A stretch of DNA of 64,000 bases from Stigmatella aurantiaca. GTDB taxonomy: Bacteria > Myxococcota > Myxococcia > Myxococcales > Myxococcaceae. The DNA lies in contig NZ_FOAP01000022.1 of NCBI RefSeq assembly GCF_900109545.1, positions 62,001 to 126,000 of the forward strand. The letters run 5' to 3'. A program made the translations under genes and the position numbers. The notes beneath the pieces were generated by a model. The model saw nothing but the letters and a program-made list of their open reading frames with translations. It did no database searches and had not been told where the DNA came from. Below are positions 40,342-48,630 of this stretch, piece after piece. The first letter of the stretch is position 1; the number at the start of each line of letters is the position of its first letter.

Positions 40342-41361
40342 ATGCCCCCCTCCAAGGCGAAGAAGAAAAAGGTGCGAGCCCCCGCCCGCACCGAGGCCTC
40401 TCCCCGTGCCCTGGTGCCCCCAGCGCGTTCCCCGCGGCGCACGGCGAAGAAGACGGTGGTGCTCCTGTCGCGCAAGCGCTCGCTGTACTCCACCGGCCGG
40501 CTGGTGGAGGCCATCAAGAAGCGGGGCCACCGGCCGCTGGTGCTCGACACGCTGCGCTGCACCATGCTCCTGGCGAAGGACCAGCCGCGGATGATGTACC
40601 GGGGCGTGGAGATCCGCGGCGTGGACGTGGTGATTCCGCGCATCGGCGCCTCCATCACCGCCTACGGGCTGGCGGTGGTGACGCACTTCGAGATGATGCA
40701 GGTGCCGGTGGTGAACGAGGCCGGCTCCATCCTGCGCAGCCGCGACAAGCTGCGGTGCCTGCAGCACCTGTCGCGCGCGGGGCTGGACATCCCCCGCACG
40801 GTGATGGCGCATGACCGCAGCAACGTGCGCAAGCTGGTGGAGGAGGTGGGCGGCATGCCCCTCATCATCAAGCTCATCCGGGGCACGCAAGGGGTGGGAG
40901 TCATGATCGCCCACACGCTCACGGAGGTGCAGAGCATCGTGGACACCTTCTGGGACCTGGGGCAGGAAATCGTCCTCCAGGAGTTCGTCGCCGAGAGCAA
41001 GGGCAAGGACGTGCGCGCCCTGGTGGTGGGCAACCGGGTGGTGGGGGCGATGCGGCGCCAGGCGAAGAAGGGCGAGTTCCGCTCCAACATCCACCGGGGG
41101 GGCGAGGGCCAGCCCATCGAGCTGCCCCCTGCCTACGTGGAGGCCGCCGTCACCGCGGCGCGCATCACCGGGCTGGGCATCGCCGGGGTGGACATGCTGG
41201 AGGGGTACGCCGGACCCCGGCTGATGGAAATCAACTCGAGCCCGGGCTTCGAGGGGCTGGAGGCCGCCACGGGCCAGGACATCGCCGGGGCGATGGTGGA
41301 CTACGCCCTGGAATTCGCGGAGACCAGGCGGGGAGGCGAGCGCGTCCGGCAGCCGTTGTGA
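40342..41361 (+). CDS. RimK-family ATP-grasp glutamate ligase
   Basis: 339 residues. A basic, lysine-rich leader of about 35 residues (SKAKKKKVRAPAR) precedes a RimK-like fold: VVLLSRKRSLYSTGRLVEAI, VVIPRIGASITAYGLAVV, then the ATP-grasp part with LDIPRTVMAH, PLIIKLIRGTQGVGVMIA (the lysines and the glycine loop that hold ATP), QEFVAESKGKDVRALVVG and the metal ligand E-I-N-S-S-P-G-F-E. The R-x-x-x-N of the last helix fits. RimK adds glutamates to ribosomal protein S6 in E. coli; other members make peptide bonds on cofactors. The substrate here is unknown. It lies divergent to the FHA activator. Confidence 0.9.
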   Translation: MPPSKAKKKKVRAPARTEASPRALVPPARSPRRTAKKTVVLLSRKRSLYSTGRLVEAIKKRGHRPLVLDTLRCTMLLAKDQPRMMYRGVEIRGVDVVIPRIGASITAYGLAVVTHFEMMQVPVVNEAGSILRSRDKLRCLQHLSRAGLDIPRTVMAHDRSNVRKLVEEVGGMPLIIKLIRGTQGVGVMIAHTLTEVQSIVDTFWDLGQEIVLQEFVAESKGKDVRALVVGNRVVGAMRRQAKKGEFRSNIHRGGEGQPIELPPAYVEAAVTAARITGLGIAGVDMLEGYAGPRLMEINSSPGFEGLEAATGQDIAGAMVDYALEFAETRRGGERVRQPL

Positions 41362-41480
41362 ACAGAGGTGCCGGGCATCCAAGCCCTCCACTTCGTGCGT
41401 CCTGCGGGAATGAGCGTCTGCGGCGGATGTCAGGAGGGGATTGGCAGTTGGAGGGCGCCCCTCTAATCTGGGCACCCTTG

Positions 41481-42158
41481 ATGAAGACCCTGCTGCCCAA
41501 GACGCTGCAGATTACTGTGTACCAGGATGTGCTGTGCGCCTGGTGCTACATCGCCGACATGCGGTTGGAGACACTGCGCCACGAGTTTGGTGACGCCGTC
41601 CGCTGGCGTGTGAGGCCCTACCCGCTGCGCGTCCAGGACGCGCGCCCCACGGAACGCGAGCTGAGAGGCTTGTCCGAGGAGGTGAAGCGCGCCAGCAACG
41701 AGCCGGAGCCCGTGGCGCGGCTGCTCACCACGGACCTGTGGCTGGGAGGAGACCCTCCCCGCTCCAGCCTCCCGGGACTGGCGGCGCTGGAGGCCGCGCG
41801 GCTCCAGGGGCCCCAGGCGCGCGCGTTCATGGCCAAGGCCATGCAGCGCGCGGCGCTGGAGCAGGGCGTGAACGTGTCGCGCACGGACGTGGTGTTCGAG
41901 CTGGCCAGCCGCGTGGGCCTGGCGATGAACGACTTCTCCGCGGCGTTCCACTCGGAGGAGACGCGAAGGCTCATCCTCGACGAGCACCGGCTGGCCGCCA
42001 GCCGCGGCGTGCGCGGCGTGCCCACCGTCATCATCGGCGGGCGGTGGATGGTCTGTGGCCTGCGCGAGGTGGCCGAGTACCGCGAGCACATCCTCGCGTG
42101 CATGGGCAAGCTCGCCACGCCCCGCCCGGGCAGCACCTCCGAGCGGCTGGTGCACTGA
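41481..42158 (+). CDS. DsbA-family (FrnE-like) thioredoxin-fold oxidoreductase
   Basis: ATG at 41481 gives 225 residues; earlier in-frame starts lead through non-conserved sequence. The thioredoxin-fold active site is C19-A-W-C22 in QDVLCAWCYIADMRLE, and the cis-proline loop is GVRGVPTVIIGG near residue 177. An inserted helical domain lies between. This is the DsbA/2-hydroxychromene-2-carboxylate isomerase group; the FrnE-type pattern suggests a cytoplasmic disulfide/oxidoreductase, since there is no signal peptide. The substrate is unknown. A perfect hairpin follows the gene. Confidence 0.85.
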   Translation: MKTLLPKTLQITVYQDVLCAWCYIADMRLETLRHEFGDAVRWRVRPYPLRVQDARPTERELRGLSEEVKRASNEPEPVARLLTTDLWLGGDPPRSSLPGLAALEAARLQGPQARAFMAKAMQRAALEQGVNVSRTDVVFELASRVGLAMNDFSAAFHSEETRRLILDEHRLAASRGVRGVPTVIIGGRWMVCGLREVAEYREHILACMGKLATPRPGSTSERLVH

Positions 42159-42175
42159 GGCCGCCGCGCGCGGCG

Positions 42176-42200
42176 AGGGCTCCTCTTTCCGGGGAGCCCT
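42176..42200. terminator. bidirectional hairpin between convergent genes
   Basis: AGGGCTCC (42176-42183) and GGAGCCCT (42193-42200) form a perfect 8-bp stem with a 9-base loop, 18 bp past the plus-strand stop and 9 bp before the stop of the minus-strand membrane gene. No long T-run is present. Confidence 0.5.
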
Positions 42201-42208
42201 TGGCGCGC

Positions 42209-43168
42209 TCAGCCCCGCGGGGCGTCCCCGGAGCGCAGGGACAGGTAGAGCGCCGCGAGCAGCAGGTAGCTCATCCCCAGCGCCGGGAAGAGGCCCACAC
42301 AGCACGCGAGCACGCCCACGAACAGCAGCACCATGTTCATGAGCCCGAAGCCCACGGCGGCGAGCCGCTGGCCACGCATATAGGCGTAGCAGTTGCGGAT
42401 GGCCTGCACCGCCGAGGGGTGCTCCGCGTAGGCCAGCTCGGGCTGGAGCAGGTACAGCGGCAGGGTGAGGTAGACGAGCACGGGCACGAACAGCACGCCC
42501 ACGCACACCGCGGCGACGATGCGTGTCGAATCCCAGGCCATCTCCTCGAAGGAAGGCGGGAACGTGTCCAGGGGCACGGCGATCACGAACAGGATCGCGG
42601 CCATGAGGCCCATGAGGAGGGCGACCCCCAGGAAGACGATCAGCAGCGAGACGAGGTAGACGCCGATCTTGTGCAGCTGGCTGAACAGCCGGCCGATGTC
42701 GGCGCGCTGCCCGTGGAGCACATCGAGCAGCATGCGCATGACGCCCAGCCCCAGCACGCCCTGCACCACGTTCTGCACGAAGAAGGAGACCACGGTCAGG
42801 CCCACCGAGAGGGCCACGCTGTCCAGCGCCTGGCCAATCATCGGCAGGACGTTGCCCACGAGCTGCACGATGAGGGTGATGCCCAGCACCACGAGCACCG
42901 AGACGGAGATCATCACCCACTCCCGCTTGAAGAGCGGGAAGCAGTAGTCCCACAGCCCGCTGAGGCTCCAGGTGTCGCGGGTGAAGGGGAACTCCTGGCC
43001 CCCCGTGCGCGCCCGGCAGGTGGGGCAGCTCGACTGGCGGCCGCCTCCCGTGCACGTGGCGCACATGAAGTTGCCGCACCGCGTGCAGGTGCCCTGGGCC
43101 GGCGCCTCCGGATGCAAGGCGCAATGCGCGCCTGCCTGGTGACCCCCACCCCAATCCATCTCCGGCAT
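42209..43168 (-). CDS. B-box-type zinc-finger multi-spanning membrane protein
   Basis: ATG at 43168 has GAGGGAGAG upstream. The 319-residue protein has an N-terminal zinc-binding module (H-C-A-L-H-P, C-T-R-C, C-A-T-C, C-P-T-C; about residues 15-50) resembling a B-box, followed by about six hydrophobic helices between residues 70 and 310 (for example MISVSVLVVLGITLIVQLVG, YLVSLLIVFLGVALLMGLMA and VGFGLMNMVLLFVGVLACCV). The combination of a cytosolic zinc finger and a membrane body occurs in uncharacterised myxobacterial proteins. Function unknown. Confidence 0.75.
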   Translation of the reverse strand: MPEMDWGGGHQAGAHCALHPEAPAQGTCTRCGNFMCATCTGGGRQSSCPTCRARTGGQEFPFTRDTWSLSGLWDYCFPLFKREWVMISVSVLVVLGITLIVQLVGNVLPMIGQALDSVALSVGLTVVSFFVQNVVQGVLGLGVMRMLLDVLHGQRADIGRLFSQLHKIGVYLVSLLIVFLGVALLMGLMAAILFVIAVPLDTFPPSFEEMAWDSTRIVAAVCVGVLFVPVLVYLTLPLYLLQPELAYAEHPSAVQAIRNCYAYMRGQRLAAVGFGLMNMVLLFVGVLACCVGLFPALGMSYLLLAALYLSLRSGDAPRG

Positions 43169-43368
43169 CGGCTCTCCCTCGCGGCCGGAAAGGGACCGTC
43201 CCCCCGGTAGCCCGCGCAAGTCCCCTATATCCCAGGGATTCGCGGGGCCTCCAGGGATTGGACGCCCGGAGGGGGGGAGGACTGAATTTCCGGGCCCCCC
43301 GTGCGTCTTTCCGGATGCCGTCGTAAGACAGAAGCGGACCGGAGGCCCTGGTCCGGGAGACTCCTCAC

Positions 43369-44487
43369 ATGCGTCGCCTCCTTGCCCTCGTCGTCCCGTT
43401 GGCCCTGCTGGCAGGCACCGGCTGCGTCGTCACGCCCTACCACAGCCACCGGAGCGCCTACCGCGCCGTGAGCGTGGTGGAGTACCGGTACGGCGGCGTG
43501 CACCCCATCCCGCACGCGGGCGGCTGGTGCAACGAATCCGCCTACCACGTGCACGACTACGAGCCGGAGCCCGAGTACTACGCCTACACGAACGACGTGT
43601 ACACGTACCGGGGCCCCACGCTCGTGTGGTACCTGGACCTGCACCCCATCCCGAGCGGTGGGTACTGCCACCTGAGCGGGCGGCACCACCACGACTACCA
43701 CGCGCGGCAGTACGACGGCTGGTCCCACTCGTGGGACCGCAAGCGCGAAGTCTACGTGTACAACTCGCCCCGCGGCAGGCATGGCGCCTCGCCCGCCCCG
43801 GGCTACCGGGCGCCGAGCCCCGTGCAGCACGCCCGCCCCACCCCTCCTCCGAGCAATGGTGACCGGTGGGGCCGCAACCCTCCGCCGGGCGGCGTGGGCC
43901 ATGGTGGCTCGACGCCTCCGGGCGGCGGCTGGGGCAACCCACGTCCTCCCTCGAACGGTGGCAACTACCCGCCCCCGTCCTCGCCTCCGCCCACGGGCGG
44001 CGGTAACGGCGGCGGCTACGGCAACGGCGGCGGCAACAACGGCGGCGGCCATGGCCACGGTGGCGACAACAACGGCGGCGGTCACAACGGCGGCGGCTAC
44101 GGCAACGGCGGTGGCAACAGCGGCGGCGGCTCCGGCAACGGCGGCGGCAACAGCGGCGGCGGCTACGGCAACGGTGGCGGCAACAGCGGCGGCGGCAACA
44201 GCGGCGGCGGGTGGGGCCGTCCCGGCAGCGGCAGCGGCGGGGGCAACAGTGGCAACGGGGGCAACGGGGGCAACAGTGGCAACGGGGGCTATCAGCGCCC
44301 CGGAAGCAGCCAGGGCGGCCGTGGCGGCGAAGGCCGGGGCAGCAGCAGCGGCGGCAGCTGGGGCAGTGGTGGCAGCAGCGGCGGCAGCTCGCGCGGCAGC
44401 AGCTCCTCGCCTCCGCCGGGCCGTGGCTCCCAGGGCTCTGGCTCGGGCCGCAGCTCCTCCTCCGGAGGCAGCAGCGGCCGCTGGTAG
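43369..44487 (+). CDS. Gly/Ser/Asn-rich lipoprotein
   Basis: 372 residues. The signal peptide ends in the lipobox L-A-G-T-G-C19. The first 150 residues of the mature part contain many Tyr and His in a repeated arrangement (VVEYRYGGVHPIPHAGGWC and WYLDLHPIPSGGYC), perhaps two copies of one small module. From about residue 165 the protein is low-complexity: Pro/Gly then long GGGNSGGG/GNGGG runs and a Ser-rich tail. Such Gly/Asn tails are flexible or form surface meshes. The function is unknown. A stem-loop follows the stop. Confidence 0.7.
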   Translation: MRRLLALVVPLALLAGTGCVVTPYHSHRSAYRAVSVVEYRYGGVHPIPHAGGWCNESAYHVHDYEPEPEYYAYTNDVYTYRGPTLVWYLDLHPIPSGGYCHLSGRHHHDYHARQYDGWSHSWDRKREVYVYNSPRGRHGASPAPGYRAPSPVQHARPTPPPSNGDRWGRNPPPGGVGHGGSTPPGGGWGNPRPPSNGGNYPPPSSPPPTGGGNGGGYGNGGGNNGGGHGHGGDNNGGGHNGGGYGNGGGNSGGGSGNGGGNSGGGYGNGGGNSGGGNSGGGWGRPGSGSGGGNSGNGGNGGNSGNGGYQRPGSSQGGRGGEGRGSSSGGSWGSGGSSGGSSRGSSSSPPPGRGSQGSGSGRSSSSGGSSGRW

Positions 44488-44500
44488 CCCATTCGTTCGC

Positions 44501-44547
44501 CACGGGACGATTGACTCCGGGGTGGATTGCCACCCCTGCGGCCCGTG
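44501..44547 (+). terminator. nested hairpin after Gly-rich lipoprotein gene
   Basis: An outer CACGGG (44501-44506) / CCCGTG (44542-44547) pair encloses a perfect 7-bp stem GGGGTGG (44519-44525) / CCACCCC (44530-44536) with a 4-base loop. It lies between two same-strand lipoprotein genes and may attenuate or end transcription; the bases after it are AAAATCTT. Confidence 0.45.
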
Positions 44548-44566
44548 AAAATCTTGGCAAGCAGCC

Positions 44567-45424
44567 ATGAAGCGTCCTTGTCTGCTTGCTCTCTGTTCTC
44601 TGCTGGGCTGGGGCCTTTCGGCCTGTGGTGATGGCACCAACCCAGACCCTGGCCTGCTCACCGAAGATGCCCAGCCGGTGGATCTGGATCACCTCCGCGT
44701 CACCGTGCGCGGCCAGGTGGACCTCTTCCCCGAGGCGGCCCAGCGGCTGGCCCTCCAGGGGGAGTCCCCGCCCTCGCTGGCGGGCCTCCCGGTGCACATC
44801 GACGAGCCCCTGCGCGTGGCGGTGAATGATCCGTCGGCCTCCTTCGGCACGGGCCTCACCACCGAGGGCGGCGCGTTCGACATCTCCGGCGTGCCGGTGA
44901 AGGACATTCACACGAGCCTCGCCGCGAGCCTGGCGCACCCGGGCCTGGTGCCCACCTCCACCATCGTCTTCGACACGGCCTTCACGGGCTCCCGGCCGCG
45001 CACGGACATCGCCAACGCGCGCGCCTGGGCCGTGCCCGTGTCCTTCCAGGACGCGCTCACCCAGGCGGTGGGCGAGGGGGCCATCGGCACGCACACCCAG
45101 GGCCTGGCGCGGACCCTGTGGGAGGCGGGCTTCATCCTCGGCCGCGTGGTGGATGCCCAGGGCCAGCCGGTCGCCGGCGCCCGCGTCCAGGCCGAGCCCG
45201 GAGAGCTGGCCGGCCGCCTCTACTACCCGTCCGAGGACTTCACCCAGGCGGGCCAGGAGGGCACGAGCCGCCATGGCCTCTTCGTGTACGTGCACTCGGG
45301 CCTGGGCGCCGAAGCGTTCCGGCTCACCGTGCACGGCACCGAGGCCTACCCGTGGCGCACCGCGGGCGCCATGCCCGGACGGGCCCTGGTGCTCACCCTG
45401 CACCCGGGGGGCCGCGCGCCCTGA
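44567..45424 (+). CDS. lipoprotein with carboxypeptidase-regulatory-like module
   Basis: 285 residues with a signal peptide ending in L-S-A-C20. The mature protein has two beta-rich parts; the second contains GRVVDAQGQPVAGARVQAEP, the typical opening of a carboxypeptidase regulatory-like (transthyretin-like) domain, near residue 197. The first part has VRGQVDLFPEAAQRL and ends with the string FDISGVPVKDIHT. These modules are small beta-sandwiches common in secreted proteins. Function not known. It lies 79 bp after the Gly-rich lipoprotein and may form a unit with it. Confidence 0.7.
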   Translation: MKRPCLLALCSLLGWGLSACGDGTNPDPGLLTEDAQPVDLDHLRVTVRGQVDLFPEAAQRLALQGESPPSLAGLPVHIDEPLRVAVNDPSASFGTGLTTEGGAFDISGVPVKDIHTSLAASLAHPGLVPTSTIVFDTAFTGSRPRTDIANARAWAVPVSFQDALTQAVGEGAIGTHTQGLARTLWEAGFILGRVVDAQGQPVAGARVQAEPGELAGRLYYPSEDFTQAGQEGTSRHGLFVYVHSGLGAEAFRLTVHGTEAYPWRTAGAMPGRALVLTLHPGGRAP

Positions 45425-45471
45425 GCCGCGCCGCATCCCCCGCCCAACGTTTCCCGGAAAGAACGGGGTTG

Positions 45472-45496
45472 GCCCTTGACGCTCTCCGTCAAGGGC
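45472..45496 (+). terminator. strong 10-bp hairpin before histidine kinase gene
   Basis: GCCCTTGACG (45472-45481) and CGTCAAGGGC (45487-45496) are perfectly complementary around a 5-base loop, 48 bp past the lipoprotein stop and 50 bp before the kinase start. It is followed by GCGATCGTTTCCCC, so a weak T-run exists. An operator is the alternative reading. Confidence 0.55.
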
Positions 45497-45546
45497 GCGA
45501 TCGTTTCCCCCCATAGAGGGCGCTGCATTCCTGGGGGGGATGCGCC

Positions 45547-47517
45547 ATGTCCGCCGAGTCCGGTTCTCGCGACGTCCGCATCATCCAGAGCCTCGTGTGG
45601 GCCGCGCCGCTGGGCGTGGCGTTGGTGGGGGTCCCCGTGCTGCTCGGCTACCCCAAGGCGCTGGTGCCCAGCCTCGGTGTCCCGGAAATCCACACCGCGC
45701 TGGGACTGCTCTGCGGCGGCCTCGCGCTCGGCCTGCTCCACCCCAAGGCCCCGGGGCGGCTGCGCTGGCTGCTGGGCATGGGCTGCGCGGGCCTCCTGTT
45801 CCTCCTGGGCGCCGCCACCCTCCTGCACCACTTCAGCGGCCTGGAGTCCCACGCGCTGCGCCTCGTTCCGTGGGGGCCCCGGGCCCCGGCGCGGGTGCCG
45901 GATGCGTCCGCCGCGGGCACCGCCTTCTGCTTCCTGCTGATCGGCGGCGCGCTGCTGCTGCTGGGCCGGGGCACCGAGGAGGCCGCGCGGTGGGCGGACC
46001 TCTTCATCCTGCCGGCCCTCATCACCACGCTGCTGGCCTTCAACGGCTACTTCCATGACGCGCTGCTGCTGCTGCCCCCGCACTTCCTGCAGCAGACGGG
46101 CATGGGGCTGCCCGCCTCGGCCGCGCTGGTGCTCCTGTGCCTAGGGCTGCTGTGCGCCCGGCCGGACCAGGGGCTGATGGTCCACATCACCCAGGACACC
46201 CTCGGGGGGTTCCTGGCCCGCAGGCTCGTGCCGGTGACGCTGCTAGGGCCGCCGCTGTTCGGCGCGCTGCTCAAGGTGCTCGACACGTACGGGCACCTGG
46301 ACGCGTCGATGAAGATTCCGCTCTTCGCCACCATGGCGAGCGTGAGCGGCGTGGGGCTCGTGCTGCTGTCCACCACGGCCCTGGACCGCATCGACACCGA
46401 GCGCCGCCGCGCCAGCGCCCGCGCCGACCACGAGCGCAACCTGCTGCGCACCGTGGTGGACAACGCCCCGGTGGGCATCCTCTTCGTGGATGCCGTGACG
46501 CAGGAGGTGCAGGCCAACTCCGCCTTCCAGTCCCTCGTGGGCCAGCCGCTGCGGCCCGGCGGAGGCCCGCGGCAGTTTCTCGGGCACCTGCGCCACCCGG
46601 ACGGGCGGCCCGTGGCCACCGAGGAGTTCCCCACCTCCCGGGGGCTCAGCGGCCAGACGGTCTCCCCCGAGGAGTACGTCATCGTCCAGCCGGACCGGCA
46701 GCTGCCCGTGCTCACCTCGGCCGCGCCCGTGCACGAGCCCTCCGGCCACGTGCGCGGCGTCATCGTCACCCTGCAGGACATCACCGCCCGGCGCGAGCTG
46801 GAGCGCCTGCGAGAGGAGTACGTGGGGCTCATCTCGCACGACCTGCGCAACCCCCTGCAGCTCATCACCCTCCGGGCGAGCCTCCTGCAGCGCAAGCTCC
46901 AGGAGAAGGCGCTGCCCTCCGAGGCGGCCCTGGCCGAGGCCCTGCTGCAGAACACCCAGCAGATGAGCGGCATGGTGGAGGAGCTGCTCGAGAGCTGCCG
47001 GCTGGAGGCCCACCAGGTGGAGCTGCACCGGGAGCCCACGGACATCCGCCACTTCCTGGAGGCGGTGCTCGACCGGGACATCGCCCCGGATGCCCGCGAG
47101 CGCCTGCGCCTGGAGACGGCCGCCCCCGTCTCGCACATCCTCATGGACGTGCACCGCATGGAGCGCGTGATGGTGAACCTGCTGACCAACGCGCTCAAGT
47201 ACAGCCGGCCCGCCACCCCCGTGGTGGTGCACCTGGGGCAGACGGGCCCCTGGGTGGAGGTCTCCGTGACGGACCAGGGCGTGGGCCTGTCCGCCGAGAG
47301 CCTCACCCACCTCTTCGAGAAGTACTACCGCACGCGCGAGGGCCGCAGCTCGGACGGCATGGGGCTGGGGCTGGGGCTCTACATCAGCAAGCTCATCGTC
47401 GAGGCGCACGGCGGCGCCATCCGCGTGGCGAGCACCCCGGGCCAGGGCACCACCTTCACCTTCACCCTGCCCCGGCTCGTGGGCGGCGCGGAGCCCGCGC
47501 AGCGCCCGGCCTCCTGA
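45547..47517 (+). CDS. membrane sensor histidine kinase with PAS domain
   Basis: 656 residues. The first 280 hold about seven or eight hydrophobic helices, an integral membrane sensor of MASE-like layout but no recognised name. A PAS domain follows (about 295-420; LLRTVVDNAPVGILFVDA). The HisKA helix has the phosphorylated His in LISHDLRNPLQLI; the ATPase part has N-box NLLTNALKYSRP, G1 DQGVGLS and G2 GLGLGLYI. No receiver is present, so the partner response regulator is encoded elsewhere. It converges on the TolB-like gene with a 6-bp gap. Confidence 0.9.
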   Translation: MSAESGSRDVRIIQSLVWAAPLGVALVGVPVLLGYPKALVPSLGVPEIHTALGLLCGGLALGLLHPKAPGRLRWLLGMGCAGLLFLLGAATLLHHFSGLESHALRLVPWGPRAPARVPDASAAGTAFCFLLIGGALLLLGRGTEEAARWADLFILPALITTLLAFNGYFHDALLLLPPHFLQQTGMGLPASAALVLLCLGLLCARPDQGLMVHITQDTLGGFLARRLVPVTLLGPPLFGALLKVLDTYGHLDASMKIPLFATMASVSGVGLVLLSTTALDRIDTERRRASARADHERNLLRTVVDNAPVGILFVDAVTQEVQANSAFQSLVGQPLRPGGGPRQFLGHLRHPDGRPVATEEFPTSRGLSGQTVSPEEYVIVQPDRQLPVLTSAAPVHEPSGHVRGVIVTLQDITARRELERLREEYVGLISHDLRNPLQLITLRASLLQRKLQEKALPSEAALAEALLQNTQQMSGMVEELLESCRLEAHQVELHREPTDIRHFLEAVLDRDIAPDARERLRLETAAPVSHILMDVHRMERVMVNLLTNALKYSRPATPVVVHLGQTGPWVEVSVTDQGVGLSAESLTHLFEKYYRTREGRSSDGMGLGLGLYISKLIVEAHGGAIRVASTPGQGTTFTFTLPRLVGGAEPAQRPAS

Positions 47518-47523
47518 GGCCCC

Positions 47524-48627
47524 TCAGCGCGGCACGAACCAGCGCGGCAGCCAGTCGGGCCCCTTCGCCGTGGTCAGCCGCGTCTGCCCGCTGCCATCCG
47601 CGCGCATCAGCCACAGGTCCACATCCCCCTGCCGCTCCGCGACGAACACCAGGTGCTTGCCGTCCGGGCTCCACGCGGGCGCATCGTCCCGGCTCTGGCC
47701 GTCCGTGAGCGCCACCGGCGCGCCGCCCTCCACCGGGGCCACCCACAGGCGGCTCTTCGCCTCCGGCAGCCGCTCCACGAAGGCCACGTGCCGGCTGTCC
47801 GGGCTCCACGCCAGCTCGCGCTCGTCGAGCTTCGTGGCCTCGCCGGACACCGCGCGCAGGGACGTGCCGTCCGGGCGCACCACGTAGTAGCGCTCCCGGC
47901 CCTCGCGGTTGCTGATGAACGCGAGCCACTTGCCGTCCGGGCTCCAGCGCGGCTCCCGGTCCTCCTTGTGGAAGACGGTGAGCCGGCGCTCGTCCGTGCC
48001 GTCCGCCTTCATCACGTAGATTTCCGGGTCTCCCTCCCGGCTGCAGACGAACGCCACCTCCGTGCCGTCCGGCGAGACGGCCGGCTCGAAGCAGCCCTCC
48101 TTCACCTGCGTCAGGGGCCGCTCCTCCGTGTCCGCCTTGGGCTCCAGGCGCACCAAGTCGCTGAAGCTGCGCGCGTCCGACTCGGCCACCAGCCAGCGGC
48201 CATCCGGGGACCAGCTCGGGTTGCGCGCCCGGGCGCGGGGCGCATGCAGCGGCACCGGCGCCCCGCCATCCAGCGGCTGCACGCGCAGCTGCTCCAGGTG
48301 GAACCCGTCCACCATGCGCGTGGCGATGACGAGCAGCGCCTTGCCGTCCGGCGCGGGCGCCGCGGGGAAGTCATCCTCCTCCGGGCTCTTCGTGAGCTGC
48401 GTCTCCTCCCCGGAGGGCTTCACCAGCCAGATGTCCTTCTGGCCCGCCCGCTCGGAGATGAAGGCGATGGTGCCCGGAAGGGCCCGCCGCTCCGCCTCGG
48501 AGAGCGGACCCGGGCCGGACGCCGCGCGGCCACACGTGCCCGCGCGGCACCCCAGGCCCACCAGGGCGAGCACGGCGGCCCGCCGCGCCCACCCCCCCTT
48601 GCCGCGTGTGCCCAGGTGCATGCCCAT
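47524..48627 (-). CDS. TolB-like beta-propeller lipoprotein
   Basis: 367 residues from ATG 48627 (48621 is possible). The signal peptide has a lipobox V-G-L-G-C (about residue 27). The body repeats the PD40/WD40-like unit with W-S-P-D-G or S-P-D-G motifs at least five times (PSWSPDGRWLVAE, AVSPDGTEVAFV, RWSPDGKWLAFIS, AWSPDSRHVAFVE, AWSPDGKHLVFVA), i.e. a six-bladed propeller as in TolB or DPP-IV N-domains. It may bind envelope partners. Only 3 bp separate it from the amidase gene upstream in transcription order, so the two are probably one unit. Confidence 0.85.
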   Translation of the reverse strand: MGMHLGTRGKGGWARRAAVLALVGLGCRAGTCGRAASGPGPLSEAERRALPGTIAFISERAGQKDIWLVKPSGEETQLTKSPEEDDFPAAPAPDGKALLVIATRMVDGFHLEQLRVQPLDGGAPVPLHAPRARARNPSWSPDGRWLVAESDARSFSDLVRLEPKADTEERPLTQVKEGCFEPAVSPDGTEVAFVCSREGDPEIYVMKADGTDERRLTVFHKEDREPRWSPDGKWLAFISNREGRERYYVVRPDGTSLRAVSGEATKLDERELAWSPDSRHVAFVERLPEAKSRLWVAPVEGGAPVALTDGQSRDDAPAWSPDGKHLVFVAERQGDVDLWLMRADGSGQTRLTTAKGPDWLPRWFVPR

Positions 48628-48630
48628 GGC

